The translations under genes were made by a program, and so were the position numbers. This document shows, one piece after another, positions 8,327 through 16,958 of a stretch of 64,000 nt of DNA. The stretch is from the NCBI RefSeq assembly GCF_013394595.1, contig NZ_CP053348.1:682001-746000 (forward strand), given 5' to 3'. How positions within the stretch are numbered: the first letter of the stretch is position 1; each line of letters starts with the position of its first letter. Origin of the DNA: Winogradskyella forsetii. GTDB lineage: Bacteria > Bacteroidota > Bacteroidia > Flavobacteriales > Flavobacteriaceae. The notes under the pieces are model-generated. The model searched no databases. It had not been told where the DNA came from and saw nothing but the letters and a program-made list of their open reading frames with translations.

Positions 8327-9511
8327 TTAACTCAAAGCAGTTTTTATACGTTTTATAGCTTCTTTTATGTCATCTTGCGACGCTGCATAAGAAATTCTTA
8401 TACAATCAGGATTTCCAAAGGCTTCTCCCGTAACTGTTGCGACTAAAGCTTCTTCTAACAAGAATAAGGAAAAGTCCGATGCATTATTGATTGTTTTTCC
8501 CTTGATGGTTTTTCCAAAATATGCTGAGACATTTGGAAACACATAAAATGCGCCTTCAGGCTCGTTGGTTTTAAAACCTTCAATCTCGCCTAATAAATTA
8601 AGAATCAGCTTACGTCTTACCTTAAACTGATCCACCATATATTTTATACTGGAAGGATCTGCTTCTAAAGCCGTAATTACGGCACGTTGCGCAATACAAT
8701 TGGCGCCACTTGTAATCTGACCCTGCATTTTATTGCATGCCCTAGCGATCCAGTCTGGTGCGCCTATATAACCAATTCTCCAACCTGTCATGGCAAACGC
8801 TTTAGACACGCCGTTTACGGTAATGGTTCTATCGTACATATCTTCAAATTCAGCCATGCTAAAATGACCGCCTTTAAAATTGATATGCTCATAAATTTCA
8901 TCTGAAACCACATAAATATTAGGATATTTTTTGAGGACATCCGCTAAAGCTCTCAATTCTTCCTTGCTATAAACGGAACCACTTGGGTTACAAGGCGAGC
9001 TGTACCAAATCATTTTGGTTTTAGGCGTAATGGCAGCTTCCAATTGCTCTGCTGTCATTTTAAAATCGTTATCAATTGAAGTTTGGACTTCCAAAGGAAC
9101 GCCATCGCTCAATTTTACAATGTCACTGTAACTGACCCAATATGGACAAGGTAAAATAACTTCGTCTCCAGGATTAAGCATCACGGCAGCAATATTTGCC
9201 AATGATTGTTTTGCGCCTGTTGAAACCACAATCTGTGGCAGTGTATAGTTGAGGTGATTATCACGTTTGAATTTTGTGATAATCGCTTGTTTCAATTCCA
9301 CATAACCATCAACAGGAGAATAACTATTATAGTTTTGGTTAATGGCTTCAATGGCAGCCTCTTTTATGAAATCTGGTGTGTTAAAGTCGGGTTCGCCCAG
9401 ACTTAATCCAATAATATCCTTGCCTTCTGCTCTTAATTCTCTAGCTTTTGCTGCCATGGCGAGCGTAGCTGATGTGGCTAGGTTGTTAATTCTATCCGAA
9501 AGTTGATTCAT
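8327..9511 (-). CDS. Class I/II PLP aminotransferase (aspartate aminotransferase type)
   Basis: A 394-residue fold-type I aminotransferase, probably aspartate:2-oxoglutarate, cytoplasmic. Visible motifs: SSPCNPSG (171-178, with the conserved Asn), the strand VSDEIYEHI with PLP-binding Asp and Tyr (about 202-210), and SKAFAMTGWRIGY with Schiff-base Lys237 and the phosphate-binding Arg. Length is normal for the Ib subgroup found in bacteria (AspC/AspB type). Substrate could also be an aromatic amino acid or prephenate. Transcribed alone or with the upstream desaturase, 30 bases away. Confidence 0.9.
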   Translation of the reverse strand: MNQLSDRINNLATSATLAMAAKARELRAEGKDIIGLSLGEPDFNTPDFIKEAAIEAINQNYNSYSPVDGYVELKQAIITKFKRDNHLNYTLPQIVVSTGAKQSLANIAAVMLNPGDEVILPCPYWVSYSDIVKLSDGVPLEVQTSIDNDFKMTAEQLEAAITPKTKMIWYSSPCNPSGSVYSKEELRALADVLKKYPNIYVVSDEIYEHINFKGGHFSMAEFEDMYDRTITVNGVSKAFAMTGWRIGYIGAPDWIARACNKMQGQITSGANCIAQRAVITALEADPSSIKYMVDQFKVRRKLILNLLGEIEGFKTNEPEGAFYVFPNVSAYFGKTIKGKTINNASDFSLFLLEEALVATVTGEAFGNPDCIRISYAASQDDIKEAIKRIKTALS

Positions 9512-9541
9512 GTGGTTGTGTTATTTTTTCTGGGAATAATA

Positions 9542-10639
9542 TTAGGCCATACTTGGCTTCATACCTAATTGTTTTAGTTGCTGGTAATGCTCTGCTATAG
9601 CTGTCCAAATAGAATTATACTCATTATAAGGTAAACTAAATTCATGAGCAGTTTCCCTTACTATTTTTGCAATGTGCTTATAATGAACATGGCTTATGTT
9701 CGAAAATAAATGATGTTCAACCTGTCTATTCAAACCACCCGTATAAAACTCTACTATCCAACTTTTAGGTGAAAAATTAGAGGTTGTAAACAATTGGTGA
9801 ATGGCCCAAGTGTTTTTCATAGTTCCACTTTCATCAGGTAATGGCATAGTTGTATTTGGCATCACATGTGCCAATTGAAAAATGACACTTAAAATCATTC
9901 CAGCAGTATAGTGCATAATAAGAAATCCGATTAAAACTTGCCACCAAGCGTATCCCAAGGACAACGGTAAAACCACCCAAATGGTATAGTATAGTATTTT
10001 ACCAATAATCAACTTTGTCCATTGTGTGGCAGGATTAGGGAAATCGCCGTAAGACAATTTTCGTTTAAGATATTGGTAGGTTTGTTTAAAATCTGTAGTT
10101 ACTGCCCAATTAACGGTTAATAATCCATATAATAAAAAGGCATAATATCTTTGGTATTTATGAATTTTAAGCCATTTGGAATGTTTGGAGAATCGAATAA
10201 TCCGTCCTGCATCAATATCTTCATCATGACCTTGAATATTGGTATAGGTATGATGCAAAACGTTGTGCTGTACTTTCCAGTTATAATCATTACCAGCTAA
10301 GATATGGATGCTACTTCCCATGAGTTTATTGACCCATTTTTTACTAGAAAACGAACCATGGTTGGCATCGTGCATCACATTCATTCCCACGCCAGCCATT
10401 CCGATACCAATAACGACCATTGATAGAATTTGTAACCAGACAGGTAAATTATCTACTGTCAATAACAGCACTAAAGGACCGAGCAATAAGGTAAACATTA
10501 TTACGGCCTTAATGTATAGCTTCCAGTTGCCTGTTTTTTTTATATTATTTTCTTTGAAATAATTATTTACGCGTTTATTTAGGGTTCTAAAGAACTTTGC
10601 AGAATCTATTCTAGAGAATTTTACGGTTTGTTGTGCCAT
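9542..10639 (-). CDS. Membrane fatty acid desaturase (delta-6/linoleoyl-CoA type)
   Basis: A 365-residue di-iron membrane desaturase. Three histidine boxes are seen: HDANH (90-94), HNVLHH (125-130) and QVEHH (306-310). The Gln of the last box is typical of front-end desaturases, though no cytochrome b5 domain is fused. Hydrophobic pairs lie at about 43-62, 67-85, 165-180 and 215-255. It inserts a double bond into acyl chains, probably for membrane fluidity in cold conditions. The -7 promoter element lies 56 bases upstream (10695-10702). Confidence 0.9.
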   Translation of the reverse strand: MAQQTVKFSRIDSAKFFRTLNKRVNNYFKENNIKKTGNWKLYIKAVIMFTLLLGPLVLLLTVDNLPVWLQILSMVVIGIGMAGVGMNVMHDANHGSFSSKKWVNKLMGSSIHILAGNDYNWKVQHNVLHHTYTNIQGHDEDIDAGRIIRFSKHSKWLKIHKYQRYYAFLLYGLLTVNWAVTTDFKQTYQYLKRKLSYGDFPNPATQWTKLIIGKILYYTIWVVLPLSLGYAWWQVLIGFLIMHYTAGMILSVIFQLAHVMPNTTMPLPDESGTMKNTWAIHQLFTTSNFSPKSWIVEFYTGGLNRQVEHHLFSNISHVHYKHIAKIVRETAHEFSLPYNEYNSIWTAIAEHYQQLKQLGMKPSMA

Positions 10640-10694
10640 TAGTTTAAGGTATTTATTGCTATAACGTAAGGGAATTTATTTCATTATAACAAAG

Positions 10695-10702
10695 CAAAGA
10701 TA
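10695..10702 (-). promoter_or_regulatory. Desaturase promoter -7 element
   Basis: On the minus strand TATCTTTG, an exact TAnnTTTG match, 56 bases before the desaturase ATG. Confidence 0.55.
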
Positions 10703-10762
10703 GTTAATAAATAAAAAGTAGCCCTAATCCATTAACGTAAAATTATACAGTTTAAAATTAAC

Positions 10763-10770
10763 TATTTTTG
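10763..10770 (+). promoter_or_regulatory. rsmG promoter -7 element
   Basis: TATTTTTG matches TAnnTTTG. It ends 15 bases before the ATG at 10786 and overlaps the TTG at 10768, which argues that 10786 is the real rsmG start. Confidence 0.55.
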
Positions 10771-10785
10771 TTGAAATTATTAAAA

Positions 10786-11415
10786 ATGGAATTGATCCTA
10801 AAATATTTCCCGAACCTAACTGAAATCCAAATCCAACAATTTAAAGCCCTAGAAGGCTTGTACAAAGATTGGAATAGCAAAATAAATGTCATCTCCCGTA
10901 AGGATATTGATGAACTCTACTTAAGACATGTTTTACATTCTTTGGGAATAGCTAAAGTCATTGATTTTAAAGCTAATTCTTCAATTTTGGATGTTGGCAC
11001 AGGAGGAGGGTTTCCTGGAGTGCCTTTGGCAATTTTATTTCCAGAATGTCAATTTCATTTGGTAGATAGCATTAACAAAAAATTAAAAGTGATTAATGCC
11101 GTTAGTGAAGCAATTGAGTTAACGAATATAAAAACAACCCACAGTAGGGTAGAAGCTATCGAGGAAACCTTCGATTTTATTGTGAGTAGGGCAGTAACTA
11201 CCATGCCAGAATTCACAAAATGGGTCAAGGGAAAAATTGCCAAAACCCAAAAAAACGATTTAAAAAATGGCATCCTGTATTTAAAAGGTGGTGATTTAAC
11301 TGAAGAATTAAAACAGTATAAAACCGTCAAGGCTTTTTTGTTATCCGATTATTTTGAAGAGTCGTTTTTTGATACTAAAAAAGTAATTTATTTGCCTTTG
11401 AAACATAGAATGTAG
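10786..11415 (+). CDS. rsmG: 16S rRNA (guanine527-N7)-methyltransferase RsmG
   Basis: A 209-residue class I SAM methyltransferase that methylates G527 of 16S rRNA (GidB family). The signature ILDVGTGGGFPGVPLAI is present about residues 67-83. NVISRKDIDELYLRHVLHSL is the family N-terminal motif. FDFIVSRAVTTMPEF lies after motif IV. I use ATG 10786 (MELILKYFPNL) because an upstream TTG at 10768 falls within the -7 promoter element. A terminator follows at 11438. Confidence 0.93.
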   Translation: MELILKYFPNLTEIQIQQFKALEGLYKDWNSKINVISRKDIDELYLRHVLHSLGIAKVIDFKANSSILDVGTGGGFPGVPLAILFPECQFHLVDSINKKLKVINAVSEAIELTNIKTTHSRVEAIEETFDFIVSRAVTTMPEFTKWVKGKIAKTQKNDLKNGILYLKGGDLTEELKQYKTVKAFLLSDYFEESFFDTKKVIYLPLKHRM

Positions 11416-11437
11416 TAGAAATAAATTGCTAATAAAA

Positions 11438-11465
11438 AACCGTCCCAATTATTCTTGGAACGGTT
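11438..11465. terminator. Terminator between rsmG and the T9SS remnant
   Basis: AACCGTCCCAA and TTGGAACGGTT form an 11-bp stem with one mismatch and a 6-base loop. It is shared by convergent transcripts. Confidence 0.65.
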
Positions 11466-11488
11466 TGCATGATATAAAATAGTAAGGT

Positions 11489-12148
11489 TTATTGCTTAAC
11501 TATTTTTTTAGTAATTGATTCGCCTTCCTCGTTAGTAAAACGAATAATATAAGGTTGAGCGGATAAATCTGAAATATCAATAGTATCATCACCAGAAAGA
11601 ATAGTTGCTTGTTTAACACTTCTTCCTAATAAGTCATAAAAATTAGCGGTTAAATCTTCATTAGCAGATACATTAAGTTCGTTTACAACAGTTGTTGGAT
11701 AAACTTTAATGTCAGATAATTGAGATTCTCCAACGCTTAGTGTAGGATCAAAACTATAAGTTACAATTAAAGGTGTGCCAACAGTAAATCCACTAGAATC
11801 AAATGCTTGAAATCTAAAGGTCCAGCTCATAGGAGTTGTTGTAGTACTTGGGTTTAGATTCCATAAGTTGTTTCCAGCGCTATTGGTTCCGCCTGGAGCA
11901 ATTAAATAAGGCGTAGAAGGGTATCCACTATTTAAAGCAACATCGTTTAAACATACACCAGCAAAACAAAGTTGAAAATCAGAACCATCGGTTCCAACAA
12001 GGTCGTCCACAAAAATTCTTACATAAATATCTTGAGTTGTTGTATTGGTAACTTTGAATTTCCAGTTACATGGATCTGCATAACCACAACCTGCTTCAGA
12101 AAAAGCAATGGTTTGTCCATCAGTGACTAGGCTCTCGTCACTTCCCAA
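11489..12148 (-). pseudogene. Remnant of a T9SS-exported protein: C-terminal part with type A sorting domain
   Basis: About 215 codons without their own ATG or signal peptide (the only start is a TTG inside the truncated DUF6029 gene). Residues about 1-135 are secreted beta-sandwich-like sequence with paired cysteines (CGYADPC and CFAGVC). The last 75 residues are a standard Por secretion (type A) sorting domain with IKVYPTTVVNELNV, NFYDLLGRSV and IRFTNEEGESITKKIV. A cargo protein must have a signal peptide, so this is the 3' half of a gene whose 5' half is gone. It is joined out of frame to DUF6029 at 12127-12148, which I read as a deletion scar. Confidence 0.75.
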
Positions 12149-13245
12149 TAAGAGAAGTTCATCGCCAATTTTGTGCCATATCTTCCACCCAAAGCAGATC
12201 CTTTTTTAAAGGTGTAATACAAATCAAATTGTGTGCCTACTTCACCTGCACGTTGGTCAAACGATTCTATGATCAATCTTGGTTGTGGATTGTAAACGTA
12301 AATATTAGTCAACAAATAATCTTGTTGCTTGGTGAGGCCAGGCACATAGTTGATGACTTGTTGGTTAAAAATATTTCCTTCAGCCAAACGGTCAGAGAAA
12401 AAACTGAAATTTTCCAATCGTCTAAACGTCGCATTGATACCTAATCCTTTTTGTGCATAACCAGCATTAACTTGCAGAGCGGTTCCGTCATATAGTTTGT
12501 TGGACGCTATTTGTCCTTCATTAGCAATAACATCTGGGTCTTTAATAATAGCTTCCACACCAGCATAGAAATTGTCAATTATAAAATCCAATCGTCCTCC
12601 GTAAGCGCCAACAGTAGTTGGGATCGCCTCAACACCATTGGTGTCTTGGTTTCTGCCGACATAGCTGGCTCCTAATTGTATGTCAATTGATTCAACATTT
12701 AGGGCTCCGCTCAGGCTTAAATCTGCATCTAAAGCTTGAATGGTGCCTTCAGACTCTTCAAAACCATAGCGTTGTTTTCCAAAGACGGCCTTTAGGCTCA
12801 AGTCTTTCGTAGCATCAAAATTTATATTTAATCCTTTGAAGGCATTGTTTAAACCTAATTGTCGGTCTTCCCAAGAACGAAGAATTAAGCCGCTACCAAA
12901 CTGTTCGTAGAAATAGCCGCCTGTGATGTCTAAACTTTCGTCCTTATAATTAAAATAATAGGTGGCTACATTATTTTGGTTGTCAAAGATGGGGTCGTAC
13001 CCTAATAATGCCGAAGGTAAATAAGATTCGTATTGAACTCCAGCCGTAAATTTTCCAAGATTGTAATTCAAAAGAATATAATTGTTGGCTCTAAACTGAT
13101 CTTCTGGAGCCAGGAAATTAATACCTTCGTCCGTTTGAAGCCATTGTGAATTAGATTCTAAGCCGCCATAAAAATAGCCAGTCTCTTGTGCGTTACTAAA
13201 ATAAATTTGAAATAATACAGCAGTTAGAAAAAGTAATTTTTTCAT
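12127..13245 (-). CDS. DUF6029-family outer-membrane protein, C-terminally truncated
   Basis: A 372-residue frame with a signal peptide (LTAVLFQIYFSNAQ, residues 6-19) and a porin-like series of amphipathic strands (e.g. GYFYGGLESNSQW, FTAGVQYESY, DITGGYFYEQFGSGLILR). It resembles the DUF6029 family of Bacteroidota, usually found beside tlpA. Family members are clearly longer from memory (about 500 residues). Here the barrel stops abruptly after NFSYW followed by EVTRA and a stop. The last codons belong in another frame to the T9SS cargo remnant, so the 3' third has been lost. Without the final strands and beta-signal it is probably not functional. Confidence 0.7.
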   Translation of the reverse strand: MKKLLFLTAVLFQIYFSNAQETGYFYGGLESNSQWLQTDEGINFLAPEDQFRANNYILLNYNLGKFTAGVQYESYLPSALLGYDPIFDNQNNVATYYFNYKDESLDITGGYFYEQFGSGLILRSWEDRQLGLNNAFKGLNINFDATKDLSLKAVFGKQRYGFEESEGTIQALDADLSLSGALNVESIDIQLGASYVGRNQDTNGVEAIPTTVGAYGGRLDFIIDNFYAGVEAIIKDPDVIANEGQIASNKLYDGTALQVNAGYAQKGLGINATFRRLENFSFFSDRLAEGNIFNQQVINYVPGLTKQQDYLLTNIYVYNPQPRLIIESFDQRAGEVGTQFDLYYTFKKGSALGGRYGTKLAMNFSYWEVTRA

Positions 13246-13287
13246 TGTAATTGGTTGTTAGCAGAAATAGTTGAGGGAGTAGAAGGT

Positions 13288-13773
13288 TTATTTAGACAGT
13301 TCCTTTATCTTTTCATAGAGTTCTAATTCGGCACCAGGACTGTAACCAGAATGCTCATAAACAATTTTATTATTTTTTACCAAAATGGTAAGTGGAATAC
13401 TTGACGCATTTAGCGCGCGTTTTAAATCATTATTGGTATCTAGCAAAACCGTATAATCCCAACCTTTGCCATTTACCATAGACTTTACACGTTTTACAGT
13501 TCTACTATCATCAACTGAAACCGCAAGGAGTTCTACATTGGTTTCTTCTTGCCACTCATCATAGATATCGTTAATGGCATCTAACTCTTTTAAGCAAGGG
13601 ACGCACCAAGTTGCCCAAAGCGAAATGATGGTAACGCCATCTTTATTTGTAGCGTCTGTTAATGCTATAGTTTTTCCATCGATAGAAGTGACATCGAGAT
13701 TAGGAAGATCGTTTTGAGCTATAGCTGTAAAACTTAAAAGACCTAAGCAAAAAATTAAAATCAGTTTTTTCAT
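13288..13773 (-). CDS. TlpA-family thioredoxin-like oxidoreductase
   Basis: A 161-residue exported thioredoxin-fold protein. A signal peptide occupies residues 1-19 (ending TAIAQ). The active site is WATWCVPC (Cys57, Cys60) preceded by the usual TlpA/AhpC strand VTIISLW. The cis-Pro loop is SSIPLTIL. It reduces disulfides or delivers thiols to periplasmic partners. It lies 42 bases upstream of the DUF6029 gene in the same direction, a pairing that recurs in Flavobacteriaceae. The Omp28-like thiol protein is divergent on the other side. Confidence 0.88.
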   Translation of the reverse strand: MKKLILIFCLGLLSFTAIAQNDLPNLDVTSIDGKTIALTDATNKDGVTIISLWATWCVPCLKELDAINDIYDEWQEETNVELLAVSVDDSRTVKRVKSMVNGKGWDYTVLLDTNNDLKRALNASSIPLTILVKNNKIVYEHSGYSPGAELELYEKIKELSK

Positions 13774-13967
13774 GTGTATATATTTATTGTTTTATTAACT
13801 GTCACATGCAGTTCGCTATTAATCAATTTTTTATATGACAACAAGTTTAGCATGCTCTGGTTATAATAAAATTTCGAAATTTTGTTGCACAATATTAGTT
13901 AAATTATTTACAAATGTAATGATCTACTAAAAATTAATTAATTTAGCAAAAAAACAATACAATTGCT

Positions 13968-15023
13968 ATGATTTCAAAGAAAGTGCCAAAGTTATTATTT
14001 TTACTACTTATCCTAATTAGTGTTTCCTGTAGTAAAACAGAAGAAAACGTACCGCTAACAACGCCAACGGCTCAAATAGATGTTGATAAGTTAGTAAGAA
14101 AAGCGTCATTGGTCAATCAAGAAATTCCTTTTAAAATTATAAATGAAGTAGGTGAGGATGTTACCAGTTCAGCTACATTTTATGTTGATGGAGAGACGAT
14201 AGAAGGAAGTGTGTTTTCATCCGATATTATAGGAGATTTCGAAGTCTATGGCGTTTACATGGAAGAAGGTGTGGAAGTGACTACAAATACAGAGTCATTT
14301 AGTGTTATTGTGCCTAAACGTAAAATTGTTATTGAAGACTACACAGGTACCTGGTGTGGTTTCTGTCCAAGGGTTGCAGGCGCTGTAAACTCTTTAAAAG
14401 AGGAAACGGATTTTATTACCGTTATCGCTATTCATGAAACGGCAAATAGTTTTCCAGATCCTATGCATTTTGATCAAGTACAATTGCTAAAAGATGCTTT
14501 TGGTATTGAAGGTTTCCCTGCAGCTAAAGTAAATAGAACCGTGGAGTGGCAAACGCCTCATCCTAATAGTGCAGTTACCAGTATTGCTGGTTTAGATACT
14601 AATTTAGCTCTGGCTATAAATTCTGAATTAGTTGGAAACGAACTGACTGTACAGATAAATGTGGTATATGAAGAAGGGTCTGTTGAAGGCGATAAGCTTG
14701 TGGTATATTTGCTTGAAGATGGGATTCTTAACGATCAAGTCAATTATTACAATGCAGATACCACGAGCCCTTATTTTAATGCAGGAGATCCAATTCCAGA
14801 TTTTGAGCATAACGAAACTTTGAGAAACGCATTATCTAGTGTTTTGGGAGATCCAATTCCTGTTACAGGAGCATTGACCGAATATATCACATCTTTTACC
14901 ATTACTGTACCTTCAGATTATGTCACAGACAATTTGAGTATTGCAGCTATGGTTGTTGATTCTGATAATACCGCTAAAAATTCCCAGCATGCTCATGTTG
15001 GTGATGATAAGCCTTATGAATAA
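13968..15023 (+). CDS. Omp28-family lipoprotein with thioredoxin-like CxxC
   Basis: A 351-residue surface or periplasmic lipoprotein. The signal ends LISVSC (lipid Cys21). Residues 35-115 are an Ig/beta-sandwich-like domain. The Omp28-type thioredoxin-like domain follows, with EDYTGTWCGFCPRV (Cys130, Cys133), then HETANSFPDPM and GIEGFPAAKVNR. The remaining C-terminal 150 residues are Omp28-specific beta sequence. Probably a thiol oxidoreductase or a structural protein of the envelope. It is divergent from tlpA and ends before a strong terminator. Confidence 0.85.
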   Translation: MISKKVPKLLFLLLILISVSCSKTEENVPLTTPTAQIDVDKLVRKASLVNQEIPFKIINEVGEDVTSSATFYVDGETIEGSVFSSDIIGDFEVYGVYMEEGVEVTTNTESFSVIVPKRKIVIEDYTGTWCGFCPRVAGAVNSLKEETDFITVIAIHETANSFPDPMHFDQVQLLKDAFGIEGFPAAKVNRTVEWQTPHPNSAVTSIAGLDTNLALAINSELVGNELTVQINVVYEEGSVEGDKLVVYLLEDGILNDQVNYYNADTTSPYFNAGDPIPDFEHNETLRNALSSVLGDPIPVTGALTEYITSFTITVPSDYVTDNLSIAAMVVDSDNTAKNSQHAHVGDDKPYE

Positions 15024-15044
15024 AATATATAACGCTTAATTTAG

Positions 15045-15080
15045 AAAAACCTGAACAAGTTTAATCGTTCAGGTTTTTTT
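15045..15080 (+). terminator. Strong rho-independent terminator after the Omp28 gene
   Basis: AAAAACCTGAAC and GTTCAGGTTTTT form a 12-bp stem with a 10-base loop and a T-tract. It may also serve the convergent hydrolase gene. Confidence 0.85.
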
Positions 15081-15101
15081 AGTTTTAAAATTTTCAAAGT
15101 T

Positions 15102-16811
15102 CTATTTATTCACAATAAATTTTGTCGTAAAGGTTTCGTTAGCTTCCCCTTCAATATTCAAAATATAAAATCCAGAGGTTAGATTCAGAGGGATTGAAGT
15201 TATGTTATCTAACTCTACCATGGATTTATAAACCATTTTCCCAGTTAAATCAGTAATAGTAATATTGGCATTAGTATGACCATTAGAACCTAAAACCAGT
15301 TGATTTTTTACTGGGTTTTTTTCAAGTTGAAACGCAAACAATTCATTATTTGAATCACTTAAAGTAGGATTCAGTATTTCGTTCAGGGCAAAAGCCACAT
15401 TAGCTGCTGTTAATTGCACATGTGGTTCGTTATCGTCTGGTAAATACGTGTTGGCAAAAGGAGTGTCGTTGGTGGTGCTTCGACCTGCGATGTCTATATC
15501 ATGGTGCCAATTAATGTCGTCTCCTGTAGCTTCTTCAGTAATATTGAGTGCTAGTGCACTTACCGAAGGGATGTAGCTAAACTTATCGATTTGTAAAGCA
15601 TTAAGGAAATCATCAGCAATGCCTCCTCCAGCAATACCTCCTGTTAAAACTGAAATATCAAATAAACCACCAGGAGCTGAGTCTACGCCGTCAAAATTTG
15701 TGGTGCCAGAATTGGCTATAGCTTCAACATCAGGAAAAATTGGGATAGGTGCAAAAAAACGGCTGACTTGCTGTGAAGCTCCGGCAGTAGGTGTCATATT
15801 AATATCAATTTCCACATTAATTGTGACGTCTCCAAAGGGACTAGGCACCGTGACAGGAAGTACTGTGCTAACTATTGGGAAACCATTGGTAACTGTAGTT
15901 CCGCTGTCTCCAATGGCAAAATAAGGATTACCAATGCCACTACCATTTATAATAGCAACATTGCGCGTATTTTGAGGAAATCCACCAGTGATTAATCCAT
16001 TAATATTACTTTCAAATTGCGTTCTAAAAGGGTGTGGTGCTGGAAGCGTTAAGTTGGCGTCAAAATCAACGAGACTTCCGCTTACCAAATGCGTTTCAAA
16101 ATGATCAATTAACAATTGTCTTGAGGCTGGAGAATTCAATAATGTAGTGATTATAGGTTGTAATTCAGGTACAGGATTCAAATCATTAAACGCTAAATAG
16201 TTGAGTTGATGTTGAAGGCCAATCGGTACATTTGCGCCATGATGTGGTGCATCAAAAGAGATGTAAAGTCTGGTGTCTGCTTCCAAGGCATTAGCTTCCA
16301 TATAATTTAAGGCATAACGAGAAATCAAACCTCCCATACTTGGGCCTATAATTACATTCTGTTCAGGACTGTTAGGTGCTTTGGCCGTGTTAACAATGTT
16401 TAGCAACTCAACTAAAAGCATGGCATTTCGCTCCATAAAATCGGTGCCTCCATCAATAGTGGCAGCGTCTGCGGTTCTTGTATACACAGGAAAATTTAAG
16501 ATAACAATATCAAAACCGAGAGCACGCAATTGGTCTGCTAGGTTTTCTGTGCCAGAAGTGCCAGCAAAATCCAACAGGCTATAAATGCCATCAATGGTTC
16601 TGGTGTCTCCAGTATCAAAGCCATCAACTACAATAATTGGTTTGTCCAGAATCGCATCAGGACTCAAAAACATCTGATATTCTCCTTCGCCTGGATAGTT
16701 GGTAGCTTCTCCATAAGCCGATAAATCTGGTGTTATGGCAGATGTAAAAGTAGTTTGAGCAACTAGGAGCGTTGGCAAAAGTAAAAGAAAAGTAACGTAT
16801 TTTTTTTTCAT
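15102..16811 (-). CDS. T9SS-exported alpha/beta hydrolase (lipase-like)
   Basis: A 569-residue secreted hydrolase. A signal peptide occupies residues 1-19 (ending LLVAQ). The hydrolase core has IIVVDGFDTGD (oxyanion strand), nucleophile elbow GPSMGG (Ser158) and SFDAPHHGA. The last 75 residues are a T9SS type A sorting domain (LEKNPVKNQLVL, ITDLTGKMVYKS, SGFYILNIEGE, FTTKFIVNK). It should therefore be exported across the outer membrane and anchored or released by the T9SS. The layout suits an esterase or lipase; the Asp and His of the triad are not assigned with certainty. A long insertion between about 250 and 480 includes Gly/Ala-rich loops. Confidence 0.85.
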   Translation of the reverse strand: MKKKYVTFLLLLPTLLVAQTTFTSAITPDLSAYGEATNYPGEGEYQMFLSPDAILDKPIIVVDGFDTGDTRTIDGIYSLLDFAGTSGTENLADQLRALGFDIVILNFPVYTRTADAATIDGGTDFMERNAMLLVELLNIVNTAKAPNSPEQNVIIGPSMGGLISRYALNYMEANALEADTRLYISFDAPHHGANVPIGLQHQLNYLAFNDLNPVPELQPIITTLLNSPASRQLLIDHFETHLVSGSLVDFDANLTLPAPHPFRTQFESNINGLITGGFPQNTRNVAIINGSGIGNPYFAIGDSGTTVTNGFPIVSTVLPVTVPSPFGDVTINVEIDINMTPTAGASQQVSRFFAPIPIFPDVEAIANSGTTNFDGVDSAPGGLFDISVLTGGIAGGGIADDFLNALQIDKFSYIPSVSALALNITEEATGDDINWHHDIDIAGRSTTNDTPFANTYLPDDNEPHVQLTAANVAFALNEILNPTLSDSNNELFAFQLEKNPVKNQLVLGSNGHTNANITITDLTGKMVYKSMVELDNITSIPLNLTSGFYILNIEGEANETFTTKFIVNK

Positions 16812-16902
16812 AGCAGCAGAATTAATATTAGTGGAATGAAAAGATACAAAGTTTACTTTAGTGATCGTCTATTTTTAAGGTCATTTCTATAAAGTGCAAA
16901 AA

Positions 16903-16935
16903 AAATCCTTAAAAGCAAAATGCAATTAAGGATTT
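16903..16935 (-). terminator. Terminator of pruA
   Basis: AAATCCTTAA and TTAAGGATTT form a 10-bp stem. On the minus strand it is followed by eight T, just after the pruA stop. Confidence 0.8.
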
Positions 16936-16958
16936 GTAATTCAATATATTAAAGCGTC

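Noticed and set aside
10768..10785. TTG start for rsmG
   Set aside because: It overlaps the -7 promoter element and adds six residues absent from the family pattern.
15619..15924. Open frame of about 100 codons opposite the T9SS hydrolase
   Set aside because: Composition follows the Gly/Ala-rich insertion of the real gene; no support of its own.
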